The notes under the pieces are model-generated. The model ran no database searches and had not been told where the DNA came from. It saw only the letters and a program-made list of their open reading frames with translations. Below are positions 50,277 to 59,054 of a stretch of DNA of 64,000 nt, piece after piece (position 1 is the first letter of the stretch; every line of letters starts with the position of its first letter). Origin of the DNA: Azospirillum thermophilum (GTDB lineage Bacteria > Pseudomonadota > Alphaproteobacteria > Azospirillales > Azospirillaceae); NCBI RefSeq assembly GCF_003130795.1, contig NZ_CP029353.1, positions 248,001 through 312,000 on the forward strand. The letters are read 5' to 3'. The position numbers were made by a program, and so were the translations under genes.

Positions 50277-51167
50277 TCACTCCGCCGCGGCGCGCCCCTG
50301 TTCCCAGGCGAGCAGGGCGCGCTTGCGCGGAACGCCATAGCGGTAGTTGTGGATGACCCCGGACTTCTGGATCACCCGATGGCAGGGGATCAGGACGCAG
50401 ACCGGGTTGCGCCCCACCGCCGCCCCCACCGCCCGCATGGCGGTCGGCTGGCCGATGGCGCGGGCGACATCCTCGTAGGACACCACCGCCCCGGAGGGGA
50501 TGCGCAGCAGCGCCTCCCACACCTTGATCTGGAAGTTGGTGCCCTTCATCAGCAGCCGAAGCGGCTGCGGACCGCCCGGCTCCGGGCCGCCCTCCTCCCA
50601 CCGGAAGGCGCGGGCGGCGACCGGCCGGGTGGCGTCGGCATCCTCGACCAGCCGGGCGGCCGGCCAGACCGAGGCCATCTCGGCCAGCGCCCCGTCCCCG
50701 TCCGCCTCCTCGACGAAGCTCAGCCAGCAGACGCCGCGCTCCGTGGTGCCGACCAGCGACGGGCCGAAGGGCGTCTCGTGCACGCCCCAGCGGATGGTCA
50801 GCCCGCCGCCCAGCGCCTTGTACTCGCCGGGGGTCATCGCCTCGCAGGCGACGAACAGGTCGTGCAGCCGCGACGGCCCCGACAGCCCGACGTCCAGCGC
50901 CACGTCGAGCACGCTGTGGTTCTCCGCCAGCAGCCGCTTGGCGGTGTCGAGCGTCAGGAACTGCAGGAAGCGCTTCGGGCTGATGCCGGTCCAGCGGGTG
51001 AACAGGCGCTGGAAGTGGAAGGGGCTCATCCCCGCCACGGCGGCGAGGTCCTCCAGCGAGGGCTGGGTCTGCCAATGCTCCACCAGATGGCGGATGGCGG
51101 CGGCCATCGCCCGGTGGTGCTGCGCGTCGGTCGCCGCATGCCGGAGCAGGGTATCGGTGCTGTCCAT
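50277..51167 (-). CDS. AraC-type / methylated-DNA-protein cysteine methyltransferase (Ada-like)
   Basis: 296-residue fusion. The N-terminal 110 residues are an AraC helix-turn-helix domain (LEDLAAVAGMSPFHFQRLFTRWTG, VLDVALDVGLSGPSRLHDLF). The C-terminal half is an O6-alkylguanine transferase with the acceptor cysteine in NPVCVLIPCHRVIQKSG. The N-terminal phosphotriester-sensing Cys domain of true Ada is missing, so the regulatory trigger would have to be different. ATG 51167 follows GAGAGGA. Monocistronic, 100 bases after the DUF2244 gene. Confidence 0.93.
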   Translation of the reverse strand: MDSTDTLLRHAATDAQHHRAMAAAIRHLVEHWQTQPSLEDLAAVAGMSPFHFQRLFTRWTGISPKRFLQFLTLDTAKRLLAENHSVLDVALDVGLSGPSRLHDLFVACEAMTPGEYKALGGGLTIRWGVHETPFGPSLVGTTERGVCWLSFVEEADGDGALAEMASVWPAARLVEDADATRPVAARAFRWEEGGPEPGGPQPLRLLMKGTNFQIKVWEALLRIPSGAVVSYEDVARAIGQPTAMRAVGAAVGRNPVCVLIPCHRVIQKSGVIHNYRYGVPRKRALLAWEQGRAAAE

Positions 51168-51267
51168 GGCGAACGGTCCTCTCGCTGGGATTGGGGCGGA
51201 GAGCATGACGGCCGGCGGCGGCCGGGCCAACCCGCTTCTTGCGCTGCCGTCCTAACCTGCGCCGCGC

Positions 51268-51771
51268 CTACTCCGCGGGTGCCGGCGGGCAGGGCGGGGC
51301 GCGCCAGGCCCGCAGCGCGTCGTTCAGGGCGCGGGCGAACTCCGCCCGCTCCTCCGGCGACAGGAAGGCGCCGACCTCGACCGACTGGCCGTGCGAGGAC
51401 AGCGTCACCTGATGGCGCCGCGACGGCCGGTCGTCCACCCGCACCCGCAGCCAGTAGGGCTGGAAGGTCCAGTGCCGCTCCGGCGCCTTCCAGGCGACGC
51501 GCTGGACGGTCAGGTCCCGCTCGGTCAGGCGGACCCGTTCGTACAGCCGCGCATCGCGGTAGTTGACGCGGAAGGCCAGCCACAGCACCAGCACGTCCAG
51601 CCCGCAGAAGGGCACCACCGGCCAGGCGCCGGCCGCCAGGCAGATGCCGGCCACCATCAGGTTGATCAGGATGACGGCACCCATCAGCAGGCGGAAGCCG
51701 CCCCGCCCCAGGCTGCGGTGGGGATGCAGGATGGCGTCGAAGAGGACGCGCGGCATGCCGGTGACGCTCAT
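51268..51771 (-). CDS. DUF2244 membrane protein
   Basis: 167 residues, family DUF2244, common in alphaproteobacteria and of unknown function. An N-terminal ILHPHRSLGRGGFRLLMG leads to two membrane helices (VILINLMVAGICLAAGAWPV and VPFCGLDVLVLWLAF), then a cytoplasmic beta-rich domain (WTFQPYWLRVRVDD, HGQSVEVGAFLSPEER). In relatives it often lies near cytochrome oxidase genes; none is here. Confidence 0.88.
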   Translation of the reverse strand: MSVTGMPRVLFDAILHPHRSLGRGGFRLLMGAVILINLMVAGICLAAGAWPVVPFCGLDVLVLWLAFRVNYRDARLYERVRLTERDLTVQRVAWKAPERHWTFQPYWLRVRVDDRPSRRHQVTLSSHGQSVEVGAFLSPEERAEFARALNDALRAWRAPPCPPAPAE

Positions 51772-51871
51772 GGAGCGCAGGGGACTGGAACGCTCATGGT
51801 GCTAAGGTAATGCGAATCGGGCCGGCGCAAAATGGTCGGGCAACAGCGCGGAAGGGGAGGTGGCCGCGGCA

Positions 51872-52294
51872 TCACGCCGCGCGCGACACCAGCGGCAGCG
51901 CTCCGCCGTAGAGCACCCAGTCCATGGCGCTGGTGCAGTGGTCCGGCGTGATCTCGGGCACGACGAAGATGCGCACCTGATCGTCGGTGCCGGCGGCGAT
52001 CATCGCGTCGGCGAAGCGGCAGGCCCAGGTCCAGTCGGTCATCACCAGCGCCATGCGGACATGGCCGCAGTCGCGCCCCAGACGCATCAGCCGGACCACC
52101 ACCTCCGGCCGGAACCGGTCGACCTGGAAGCCGTCCAGCTCCAGCAGGCTGGACCACGGCGTTCCGCGTCCGGCCAGGGCGAGGCAGGCCTGCTCCACCC
52201 GGCGGGCCATCTCGTCGCGCTCTTCCAGCGACAGTTCCCCTTCCAGGTGGACGTGCAGTCCCCAGGTCGGGGTTTCGATGGACACGGCACCCAT
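51872..52294 (-). CDS. Hypothetical protein, STAS/SpoIIAA-like
   Basis: 140 residues from ATG 52294 (GGAGAG ahead). The alternation of strands and helices (LHVHLEGELSLEERDEM, SSLLELDGFQVDRF, MALVMTDWTWACRFADAMIA, VRIFVVPEITPD) resembles SpoIIAA-like STAS proteins. No conserved serine site is obvious. Stand-alone gene. Fold assignment is tentative and function unknown. Confidence 0.7.
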   Translation of the reverse strand: MGAVSIETPTWGLHVHLEGELSLEERDEMARRVEQACLALAGRGTPWSSLLELDGFQVDRFRPEVVVRLMRLGRDCGHVRMALVMTDWTWACRFADAMIAAGTDDQVRIFVVPEITPDHCTSAMDWVLYGGALPLVSRAA

Positions 52295-52497
52295 TCCCGC
52301 TCTCCAACCGCTCCGCGCCATCCGGCCTGCTCTTGATCCGGCCGGAATCAGACAGGGATGGCACCCAGTGTATCAGAGTCTTTTGATATAGGGACTATTC
52401 CTTCCGGGCAATCAGCGAAAACCCTCATTTGGCGACAGGAAGAAACAATGCGCGGAGGCTTTGCCCCGGCCGGCGGGGGCCGTTATGCTTGCGCTCC

Positions 52498-53226
52498 ATG
52501 AAGCCCGCCGCCGTCCAGGAGTTCTTCCGCCGCCTCGCCGCCGCCAATCCGGAGCCGAGGAGCGAGCTGGAATACGTCAATCCCTACACGCTGCTGGTCG
52601 CCGTCGTGCTGTCGGCCCAGGCGACCGACGTCGGCGTGAACAAGGCGACCGGCCCGCTGTTCGCCGTCGTCCGGACCCCGCAGCAGATGCTGGAGCTGGG
52701 GGAGGAGGGGCTGCGCGGCTACATCAAGACGATCGGCCTGTTCAACACCAAGGCCAAGAACGTCATCGGGCTGTCGGAGATCCTGCTCCGCGACCATGGC
52801 GGCGAGGTGCCGCGCGACCGCGAGGCGCTGGAGCAGCTTCCCGGCGTCGGGCGCAAGACGGCCAACGTGGTGCTCAACGTCGCCTTCGGGGAAGAGACCA
52901 TCGCGGTGGACACCCACATCTTCCGCGTCGGCAACCGCACCGGCCTCGCCCCCGGCAAGACCCCGGACGCGGTGGAGGCGAAGCTGCTGAAGGTGGTGCC
53001 CAAGCCCTACCGCCGGCACGCCCACCACTGGCTGATCCTGCACGGCCGCTATGTCTGCAAGGCGCGCAAGCCCGACTGCCCGGCCTGCCCGGTCGCCGAC
53101 CTCTGCGCCTACAAGGACAAGACGGGCCAGAACGGGACGGGCCAGAACGGAACGGGCCAAAACGGAACGGGCAAGACGAAGACGGCCAGGGCCAAGGCGG
53201 CCATCCCGACCGAACCGGCCGCCTGA
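52498..53226 (+). CDS. nth: Endonuclease III
   Basis: DNA glycosylase/AP lyase for oxidised pyrimidines, 242 residues. The helix-hairpin-helix LPGVGRKTANVV has the catalytic Lys, and VDTHIFRVGNRTG the catalytic Asp. The 4Fe-4S cluster cysteines follow C-x6-C-x2-C-x5-C in CKARKPDCPACPVADLC. The C-terminus is extended by a repeated TGQNG segment and a Lys/Ala-rich tail, not part of the fold. ATG 52498 by homology. Confidence 0.96.
   Translation: MKPAAVQEFFRRLAAANPEPRSELEYVNPYTLLVAVVLSAQATDVGVNKATGPLFAVVRTPQQMLELGEEGLRGYIKTIGLFNTKAKNVIGLSEILLRDHGGEVPRDREALEQLPGVGRKTANVVLNVAFGEETIAVDTHIFRVGNRTGLAPGKTPDAVEAKLLKVVPKPYRRHAHHWLILHGRYVCKARKPDCPACPVADLCAYKDKTGQNGTGQNGTGQNGTGKTKTARAKAAIPTEPAA
53121..53173 (+). 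repeat. 15-bp tandem repeat inside nth
   Basis: Units at 53121, 53136 and 53151, each close to GACGGGCCAGAACGG, plus a partial fourth, encode TGQNG three times and a final TG. It lies after the iron-sulfur cluster, where length changes would be tolerated. Confidence 0.9.
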
Positions 53227-53321
53227 GGCCCGTCCGCCGGCACGGTCCCGGAACCGTCTCCTCCCCCGCCCGGTTTCCACCGGTGACGGGTCCCGGCAGG
53301 AACGGGGAGGGAGGATCGCTG

Positions 53322-54182
53322 GTGTTCGAGGGATTCCGACTCGAGTCGGTCGCGCTGCCCGGGGCGACCCTGCGCGTCCGCCACGGCGGGTCCGGCCCGC
53401 CGGTCCTGCTGCTGCACGGCCATCCCCGCACCCACGCCACCTGGCACCGCGTCGCCCCGCTGCTGGCCCGCCGCCACACCGTGGTCTGTCCAGACCTGCG
53501 CGGCTTCGGCCGGTCGTCCAAGCCGCCCGACAGCCCCGACCATGCCGGCTCCTCCAAGCGGGCGAAGGCGGCGGACGGGGTGGCCCTGATGCGGCACCTG
53601 GGCTTCGGGCGCTTCGCCGTCGCCGGCCACGACCGCGGCTCCTACACCGCCTTCCGCATGGCGATGGATCATCCGGAGCGGGTCACCCGCCTCGCCGTGC
53701 TGGACGGCGTGCCGATCGTCGAGGCGCTGGAACGCTGCGACGAGCGCTTCGCCCGGGCGTGGTGGCACTGGTTCTTCTTCGCCCAGCCGGACAAGCCGGA
53801 GCGCGCCATCCTCGCCGACCCGGACGGCTGGTACGGCGGATCGCCGGAGGCGATGGGGGAGGAGGCCTACCGCGACTACCGCGCGGCCATCCATGATCCG
53901 GCGACCGTCCACGGCATGATGGAGGATTACCGCGCCGGCCTCGGCATCGACCGCCGCCACGACGAGGAGGACCGCGCCGCCGGCCGCACCCTGCGCTGCC
54001 CGGTGCTGGCGCTGTGGTCCCGGCGCGACGACCTGGAGGCACTCTACGGCGACGTGCTGGCGGTCTGGCGGCCCTGGGCGCCCGACCTGCGCGGCCATGG
54101 CCTCGACTGCGGCCACCACATGGCCGAGGAGGCGCCCGAGGCGCTGGCGGATGCCCTGCTCGGGTTCCTGGCGGGGCGGTGA
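53322..54182 (+). CDS. Alpha/beta hydrolase, haloacetate dehalogenase / epoxide hydrolase type
   Basis: 286-residue alpha/beta hydrolase. Oxyanion loop LLLHGHPRTHATWH, nucleophile elbow AGHDRGSYTAF (Asp nucleophile), cap segment with WHWFFFAQPDKPERAIL, and the catalytic His in DCGHHMAEEAPEAL. The HDRG elbow and FFAQP cap fit fluoroacetate-dehalogenase-like enzymes; the FAR-Arg substrate pocket cannot be checked here. Start GTG 53322 with GGGAGGGAGGA ahead. It lies 95 bases after nth and may be co-transcribed. Confidence 0.87.
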   Translation: MFEGFRLESVALPGATLRVRHGGSGPPVLLLHGHPRTHATWHRVAPLLARRHTVVCPDLRGFGRSSKPPDSPDHAGSSKRAKAADGVALMRHLGFGRFAVAGHDRGSYTAFRMAMDHPERVTRLAVLDGVPIVEALERCDERFARAWWHWFFFAQPDKPERAILADPDGWYGGSPEAMGEEAYRDYRAAIHDPATVHGMMEDYRAGLGIDRRHDEEDRAAGRTLRCPVLALWSRRDDLEALYGDVLAVWRPWAPDLRGHGLDCGHHMAEEAPEALADALLGFLAGR

Positions 54183-54186
54183 CGGC

Positions 54187-54222
54187 AAAAAGCCCGGCGC
54201 GGCGGGGGCCGCGGCCGGGCTT
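54187..54222. terminator. Terminator between hydrolase and bactofilin genes
   Basis: AAGCCCGGC (54190-54198) pairs with GCCGGGCTT (54214-54222); a run of five T on the minus strand suits the bactofilin transcript. Confidence 0.75.
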
Positions 54223-54285
54223 CGATGCCGTTGCGGAGCGTTTGGCGGCGTTTGCCGCCCCTCCGCATCCTTACCTGCGGACCTC

Positions 54286-55119
54286 TTACGAGGCGGTGGC
54301 GGCCGCCAGGGCCGGCTCGGCCGCGGGGGTGGCGGCCGGGGCGGCTGCCGCCGGCTTGGCCGCGCCGAGGATCTGGATGTCGCCGACCAGCTGGCCGCCG
54401 GCTTCCACCGCCAGCTCGCCATACTTGATGGAGCCGGTGATCTTGCCGGTGGCGCGCACGGTCAGACGGCCGCGGACCGACAGCTCGCCCTCGAAGCGGC
54501 CGCCGATGTCGGCCTGGTCGATCTCCACCGAGCCCTTGAACAGGCCGCCGTCGGCGATCTCGATGTTGCGGCCGTCGCGCAGCTTGGCCTCCACCGTGCC
54601 TTCGACGACCAGCACGTCGCAGGAGCCGATCTCGCCCGACAGGGAGATGTCGCGGCCGACGATCAGGCGGCGCTGCTCGGTCGCCGGGGTGGCGGGAGCC
54701 GGAGCGGCTGCGGCGGCCGGGGTGGCGGCCGGGGCGGCGGCACCGCGCGGCACGGCACCGGGGACGTCGACGACGCGGCGCGGGATGTCCGTCTTCATGC
54801 CGGCGGCAGGGGTGGTCGGGGGCTTCGGCATGCTGGTGTTCATCGCGGATCCCTTGTCGGAGCTTCTTTCGGAGCTGCTGTCGGAGAACGGTTCGCCGGG
54901 CATCGTGCGCATGGGCGAGGGAGCGGCCGGAACCGCGCCGGGCAGGGTGCCCAGCGGTGAGGCGCTGGTCGGGGCGTGGGCCGCCAGGCCCGGAGCCTGA
55001 CCCGAAGACTGGGCGGGCGCCTGGGGCGGCGCCTGGTTCGGTACCGGAGCCTGCCTGGCCGCGTCGGCACCGTCTGCCTTCGGCGCCCCCGCGGGTGGAG
55101 TCTTTCGTCCGAACAGCAT
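54286..55119 (-). CDS. Bactofilin (polymer-forming cytoskeletal protein)
   Basis: 277-residue bactofilin, which polymerises without nucleotide. The right-handed beta-helix core is at about 150-250 (VGRDISLSGEIGSCDVLVVEGTV, GSVEIDQADIGGRFEGELSV, GKITGSIKYGELAVEAGGQLVGDI). The first 150 residues are an unusually long disordered Pro/Ala/Ser region after MLFGRKTPPAG; the C-terminal Ala/Pro tail is also disordered. Start 55119 has GGGGGA ahead. Likely role in cell shape or polar localisation, perhaps with a murein hydrolase; the membrane-bound EI24 gene is upstream. Confidence 0.93.
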   Translation of the reverse strand: MLFGRKTPPAGAPKADGADAARQAPVPNQAPPQAPAQSSGQAPGLAAHAPTSASPLGTLPGAVPAAPSPMRTMPGEPFSDSSSERSSDKGSAMNTSMPKPPTTPAAGMKTDIPRRVVDVPGAVPRGAAAPAATPAAAAAPAPATPATEQRRLIVGRDISLSGEIGSCDVLVVEGTVEAKLRDGRNIEIADGGLFKGSVEIDQADIGGRFEGELSVRGRLTVRATGKITGSIKYGELAVEAGGQLVGDIQILGAAKPAAAAPAATPAAEPALAAATAS

Positions 55120-55218
55120 GAAGATCGATCCCCCAATCGAGTGAATGTGGCTGGGATGAAGGCTGGACTTCAAGGCGTCATCGGATGACGGCGTCATCCT
55201 CCGGTCTGCCCGAAGACG

Positions 55219-55245
55219 AAAAACCCGGAGGGGCCCAGGGGCGGG
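55219..55245 (-). terminator. Possible terminator of the EI24 gene
   Basis: On the minus strand a CCCG…CGGG stem is followed by TTTTT. The stem is only four to five pairs, so support is weak. Confidence 0.35.
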
Positions 55246-55255
55246 CGTAACACGG

Positions 55256-55933
55256 TCATCCGCCCTGCCGCAAGGGGCCTCTCATGGACTGGAAGACATG
55301 GACCATGAAGGCGCTGGCGACCACGGGCACCAGCAGGTTGACGAACGGAATTGTCGAAAGAAAGGCGATGATGACCCCGGCCGAAAAAGGTTTCAACGGC
55401 TTGGCGCGGCGCAGATCCCGCGCCTCGCGCGCACCCATCCGGCGGATCGCCACCAGTTCGAAATACTCCCGTCCCAGCAGATAGCCGTTCACGACATAGA
55501 AGACGACGAGGTTCAACCCCGGCGCCATCAGGTAGAGCGGCAGCGCCAGGATGTTGACCCCCAGCACCACGGCGAGGAAGCGCAGCCCGGTCAGCAGCTC
55601 CTCGGTCAGGCCGGTGCGGCGGGGCGCCGGCAGATGGGGATAGTGGCGCGCCTCCACCCGCTCCAGCACCTCGTCCAGGAAGAAGCTGGACAGGACGCCG
55701 ACGGTGGAGGGGAACAGGATCCAGGCCAGCACCAGCACGACCAGCCCGCCCAGCAGGTCGAGCATCCAGTCCACCCAGGCATAGCCGGTCAGCGGCGTGT
55801 GGAACAGCGCCCACCAGACGGCGGCGGCGAGCAGCCCGTAGGCCGCCGCGGCCGACAGCACGCCGATCCACACCACGCGGCGCGACCGCGGGTCGGTGAG
55901 CTGGTTGAAGGCGAGGATCAGCGCGCGGATCAT
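55256..55933 (-). CDS. EI24 / CysZ-like membrane protein
   Basis: 225 residues with four to five hydrophobic segments (VVWIGVLSAAAAYGLLAAAVWW, LLGGLVVLVLAWILF, FLAVVLGVNILALPLYLMA). NGYLLGREYFELVAIRRM and AGVIIAFLSTIPFVNLLVPV are the EI24-domain hallmarks. CysZ is a sulfate transporter in E. coli, but alphaproteobacterial EI24 proteins are not shown to do this. Between fabF and bactofilin on the same strand. Confidence 0.9.
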   Translation of the reverse strand: MIRALILAFNQLTDPRSRRVVWIGVLSAAAAYGLLAAAVWWALFHTPLTGYAWVDWMLDLLGGLVVLVLAWILFPSTVGVLSSFFLDEVLERVEARHYPHLPAPRRTGLTEELLTGLRFLAVVLGVNILALPLYLMAPGLNLVVFYVVNGYLLGREYFELVAIRRMGAREARDLRRAKPLKPFSAGVIIAFLSTIPFVNLLVPVVASAFMVHVFQSMRGPLRQGG

Positions 55934-56078
55934 CCGGGAGGCCTGCTGACGTGGAGGAGGGCCGCGGCCCCGGACGGGGCCGGCGGCAGCATATCTACGC
56001 CGTCCCGCCCGGCACTTCCAGGACCGGTCCCCTCTTTTTGGGCCCCCTCTTTTTGGCTTGCCGTCCTTTCAGCCGCGT

Positions 56079-57335
56079 TTAAGCCGGAGCACTGAAGACC
56101 AGCGCCGCGTTGGTGCCGCCGAAACCGAAGGAGTTGGACAGGACGTGGCGGATCCGCCGCTGCTTCGGCTGCAGGGGAACGAGGTCGAGGTCGCAGCCCT
56201 CCGACGGCGACTCCAGGTTCAGGGTCGGCGGCGCCACCTGGTCGCGCAGGGCCAGGATGGCGAAGATCGCCTCCACCGCCCCGGCCGCCCCCAGCAGATG
56301 GCCGGTCGCCGACTTGGTGGAGGACATCGAGAGCGCCCGCGCATGGTCGCCGAACAGCCGCTTGGCCGCCGCGATCTCCACCGGGTCGCCCGCCGGGGTC
56401 GAGGTGGCGTGGGCGTTCACGTAGTCGATGGCGTCGGGCGCCAGCCCGGCCCGCTTCACCGCCGCCCGCATGGCGCGGAAGGCGCCGTCGCCGTCCTCCG
56501 CCGGGGCGGTGATATGATAGGCGTCGCCCGACAGGCCGTAGCCGGTCACCTCGGCGAGGATCCGGGCACCGCGGCGCCGGGCATGCTCCAGCTCCTCCAG
56601 CACCAGCACGCCGGCGCCCTCGCCCATGACGAAGCCGTCCCGGTCGCGGTCCCACGGGCGGGAGGCGCGCTCCGGCGTGTCGTTGAAGCCGGTGGACATG
56701 GCGCGGGCGGCGCAGAAGCCGGCCAGCCCCAGCCGGGAGATCGCCGCCTCCGTCCCGCCGGCCAGCATCACGTCGGCATCGTCGAAGGCGATCAGCCGCG
56801 CGGCGTCGCCGATGGCATGGGCGCCGGTGGCGCAGGCGGTGACCACCGCATGGTTCGGCCCGCGGAAGCCGTGGCGGATCGACACGTGGCCCGCGGCGAG
56901 GTTGATCAGGTTGGACGGCACGAAGAAGGGGGAGATCCGGCGCGGCCCCTTCTCGTGCAGGGTCAGGGCCGACTCGGCGAGCCCCGGCAGGCCGCCGATG
57001 CCCGAGCCGATCAGCACGCCGGTGCGCTCCTGCCCCTGTTCGTCCGCCGGGCGCCAGCCCGAGTCGGCCACCGCCTCCTCCGCGGCGGCGAGCGCCAGCA
57101 GGATGAAGCGGTCCATCTTGCGCTGGTCCTTGGGCGGAACCAGCCGGTCCGCGTCGAAGGCGCCCTCCCCGTCGGCCGGGACATGGCCGGCGATGCGGCA
57201 GGGCAGGTCGGCCGCCTCCACCCCCCGGACGGCGCGGATGCCGCTGCGCCCGTCCAGCAGGGCGCCCCAGCTCCGCTCCACCCCGGCTCCCAGCGGCGTC
57301 ACGGCGCCGAGGCCGGTCACCACGACTCGTCTCAT
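56079..57335 (-). CDS. fabF: Beta-ketoacyl-ACP synthase II (FabF paralogue)
   Basis: Fatty-acid elongation condensing enzyme, 418 residues. Catalytic Cys in VVTACATGAHAIGDA, both His in YVNAHATSTPAGDPVE and SATGHLLGAAGAVE, and SFGFGGTNAALVF near the end. It starts RRVVVTGLGAVTPLGAGVE. It is not in a fab gene cluster and is led by an HxlR regulator gene 16 bases upstream, suggesting a dedicated role rather than core synthesis. Relation to the main fabF is inferred, since that is outside the window. Confidence 0.94.
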   Translation of the reverse strand: MRRVVVTGLGAVTPLGAGVERSWGALLDGRSGIRAVRGVEAADLPCRIAGHVPADGEGAFDADRLVPPKDQRKMDRFILLALAAAEEAVADSGWRPADEQGQERTGVLIGSGIGGLPGLAESALTLHEKGPRRISPFFVPSNLINLAAGHVSIRHGFRGPNHAVVTACATGAHAIGDAARLIAFDDADVMLAGGTEAAISRLGLAGFCAARAMSTGFNDTPERASRPWDRDRDGFVMGEGAGVLVLEELEHARRRGARILAEVTGYGLSGDAYHITAPAEDGDGAFRAMRAAVKRAGLAPDAIDYVNAHATSTPAGDPVEIAAAKRLFGDHARALSMSSTKSATGHLLGAAGAVEAIFAILALRDQVAPPTLNLESPSEGCDLDLVPLQPKQRRIRHVLSNSFGFGGTNAALVFSAPA

Positions 57336-57351
57336 TCCATTCGTCCTTTCG

Positions 57352-57840
57352 TCAGTCTTCGCGGCCCGGACCGGTTTCCGGACCGGGGGCTCGGTCGGGG
57401 GCGGCCGGCGCCAGCTCCACCTTGATCCCTTCGGCCGTGATCGGCCGTCCGGTATTGCGGTCGATCAGCACCGGCTCGACCAGCTCCCCCGTCTCGGTCG
57501 AGCGGATGCGGAAGGCCCCGGCCGGCATCAGCCAGCGGTTTCCCCAGTCGGCCATGGCGATCAGAACCGACAGGAAGTCGCGTCCCTTGCCGGTCAGCCG
57601 GTACTCGTGGCGCGGCGGATGGTCCTGGTAGCGGATGCGCTCCAGCAGTCCGGCCTCCACCAGCGTCCGCAGCCGCCGGGTCAGGATGTTGGGGGCGATG
57701 CCGATCCCGCGCTGGAAATCGTCGAAGCGCGTCTGCCCCATCGAGGCGTTGCGCAGGATCAGGATCGACCACCAGTCACCCACCTGGCTCACGCAGCGGG
57801 CGATCGGGCAGGAGGAGTCGTCGAGGCGTGTGCGTCGCAT
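57352..57840 (-). CDS. HxlR family transcriptional regulator
   Basis: Winged-helix regulator of the HxlR/MarR-like group, 162 residues. The signature CPIARCVSQVGDWWSILILRNA starts with the conserved redox-type Cys (plus a second Cys); the helix-turn-helix lies in RRLRTLVEAGLLERI and the wing in YRLTGKGRDFLSVLIAMADWGNRW. A charged Pro-rich tail follows. It is the first gene before fabF, so it probably controls fabF and itself. The two N-terminal cysteines make redox or electrophile sensing likely. Confidence 0.9.
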   Translation of the reverse strand: MRRTRLDDSSCPIARCVSQVGDWWSILILRNASMGQTRFDDFQRGIGIAPNILTRRLRTLVEAGLLERIRYQDHPPRHEYRLTGKGRDFLSVLIAMADWGNRWLMPAGAFRIRSTETGELVEPVLIDRNTGRPITAEGIKVELAPAAPDRAPGPETGPGRED

Positions 57841-57998
57841 GGCGCGACCATTCCACAGTCACTTTCATGATGCAAGCCACTCGTGCCGCGCCGCGCTTGT
57901 GAACGGTCGTGCCGCGGCTATACTCCGCGACCGGCGCACGCGCTCTCCCCGCCCCAACCCCTTCCGTCATCCCCCCTTCAGTCATTCAAGGAGTGCCC

Positions 57999-58994
57999 AT
58001 GGTTTCGGCCGCCTACGACGTCACCGGCATCGGCAACGCCATCGTGGACGTGATCGCCCACGCCGACGACGCCTTCCTCGCCACCAACGGGATCGAGAAG
58101 GGGGCGATGACCCTGATCGACACCGCCCGCGCGGAGGAGCTGTACGGCCGCATGGGTCCGGGCATCGAGGTGTCCGGCGGATCGGCCGGCAACACCATCG
58201 CCGGCGTCGCGCTGCTCGGCGCCAAGGCCGCCTATGTCGGCAAGGTCGCCGACGACCAGCTCGGCCAGGTCTTCCGCCACGACATCCGCGCCTCGGGCGT
58301 CCATTTCGAGACGGCGCCGCTGCAGGGCGGCGCCCCGACCGCCCGCTGCCTGATCCTGGTGACGCCGGACGCCCAGCGGTCGATGAACACCTATCTCGGC
58401 GCCTGCGTCGAGCTGGGGCCGGAGGATATCGACGAGGCGCTGATCGCCGCCTCGCAGGTCACCTACCTGGAGGGCTATCTCTGGGATCCGCCCCGCGCCA
58501 AGGAGGCCTTCCGCAAGGCGGCCGGGATCGCGCACGCCAACGGCCGCAAGGTGTCGCTGTCGCTCTCCGACAGCTTCTGCGTCCACCGCCACCATGCGGA
58601 GTTCGTCGATCTGGTGGAGAAGCACGTCGACGTGCTGTTCGCCAACGAGCATGAGATCGGCGCGCTCTACGGCACCGACCGGTTCGAGGACGCGCTGGAG
58701 GCGGTGAAGCGGCTGGGCAAGGTCGCGGCCCTGACCCGCAGCGAGAAGGGCTCGGTCATCGTCACCAACGGCTCCGTCGTCGAGGTCCCGGCCGAACCGG
58801 TGGAGCATGTGGTGGACACCACCGGGGCGGGCGACCTCTATGCCGCCGGTTTCCTCTACGGCTTCACCCGCGACCTCTCCCCGGCCGTCTGCGGCCGGCT
58901 GGGCGCCATCGCGGCCGGCGAGGTGATCAGCCATGTCGGCGCCCGTCCGGAGGCCGACCTGCGTACGCTGGCGGTTGCCAAGGGGCTGCTCTGA
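57999..58994 (+). CDS. PfkB-family sugar/adenosine kinase
   Basis: Ribokinase-superfamily kinase, 331 residues. The substrate region SGGSAGNTIAGVALLG and GKVADDQLGQVF, the anion hole DTTGAGDLYAAGFLYGF with the catalytic Asp. The eukaryote-like YLGACVELGPEDID and FANEHEIGALYG are closest to the adenosine-kinase branch. ATG 57999 follows AAGGAG. Monocistronic, with a strong hairpin behind. Substrate is inferred. Confidence 0.93.
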   Translation: MVSAAYDVTGIGNAIVDVIAHADDAFLATNGIEKGAMTLIDTARAEELYGRMGPGIEVSGGSAGNTIAGVALLGAKAAYVGKVADDQLGQVFRHDIRASGVHFETAPLQGGAPTARCLILVTPDAQRSMNTYLGACVELGPEDIDEALIAASQVTYLEGYLWDPPRAKEAFRKAAGIAHANGRKVSLSLSDSFCVHRHHAEFVDLVEKHVDVLFANEHEIGALYGTDRFEDALEAVKRLGKVAALTRSEKGSVIVTNGSVVEVPAEPVEHVVDTTGAGDLYAAGFLYGFTRDLSPAVCGRLGAIAAGEVISHVGARPEADLRTLAVAKGLL

Positions 58995-59001
58995 CCCTTA
59001 A

Positions 59002-59030
59002 GGGGGGAGGGGCGGCGTACTCCTCCCCCC
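59002..59030 (+). terminator. Terminator behind the PfkB kinase gene
   Basis: GGGGGGAGG (59002-59010) pairs perfectly with CCTCCCCCC (59022-59030) over an 11-base loop, followed by a weak T-rich tail. Confidence 0.7.
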
Positions 59031-59054
59031 GCTCTTCCTTGGGGCCGTACGCTG

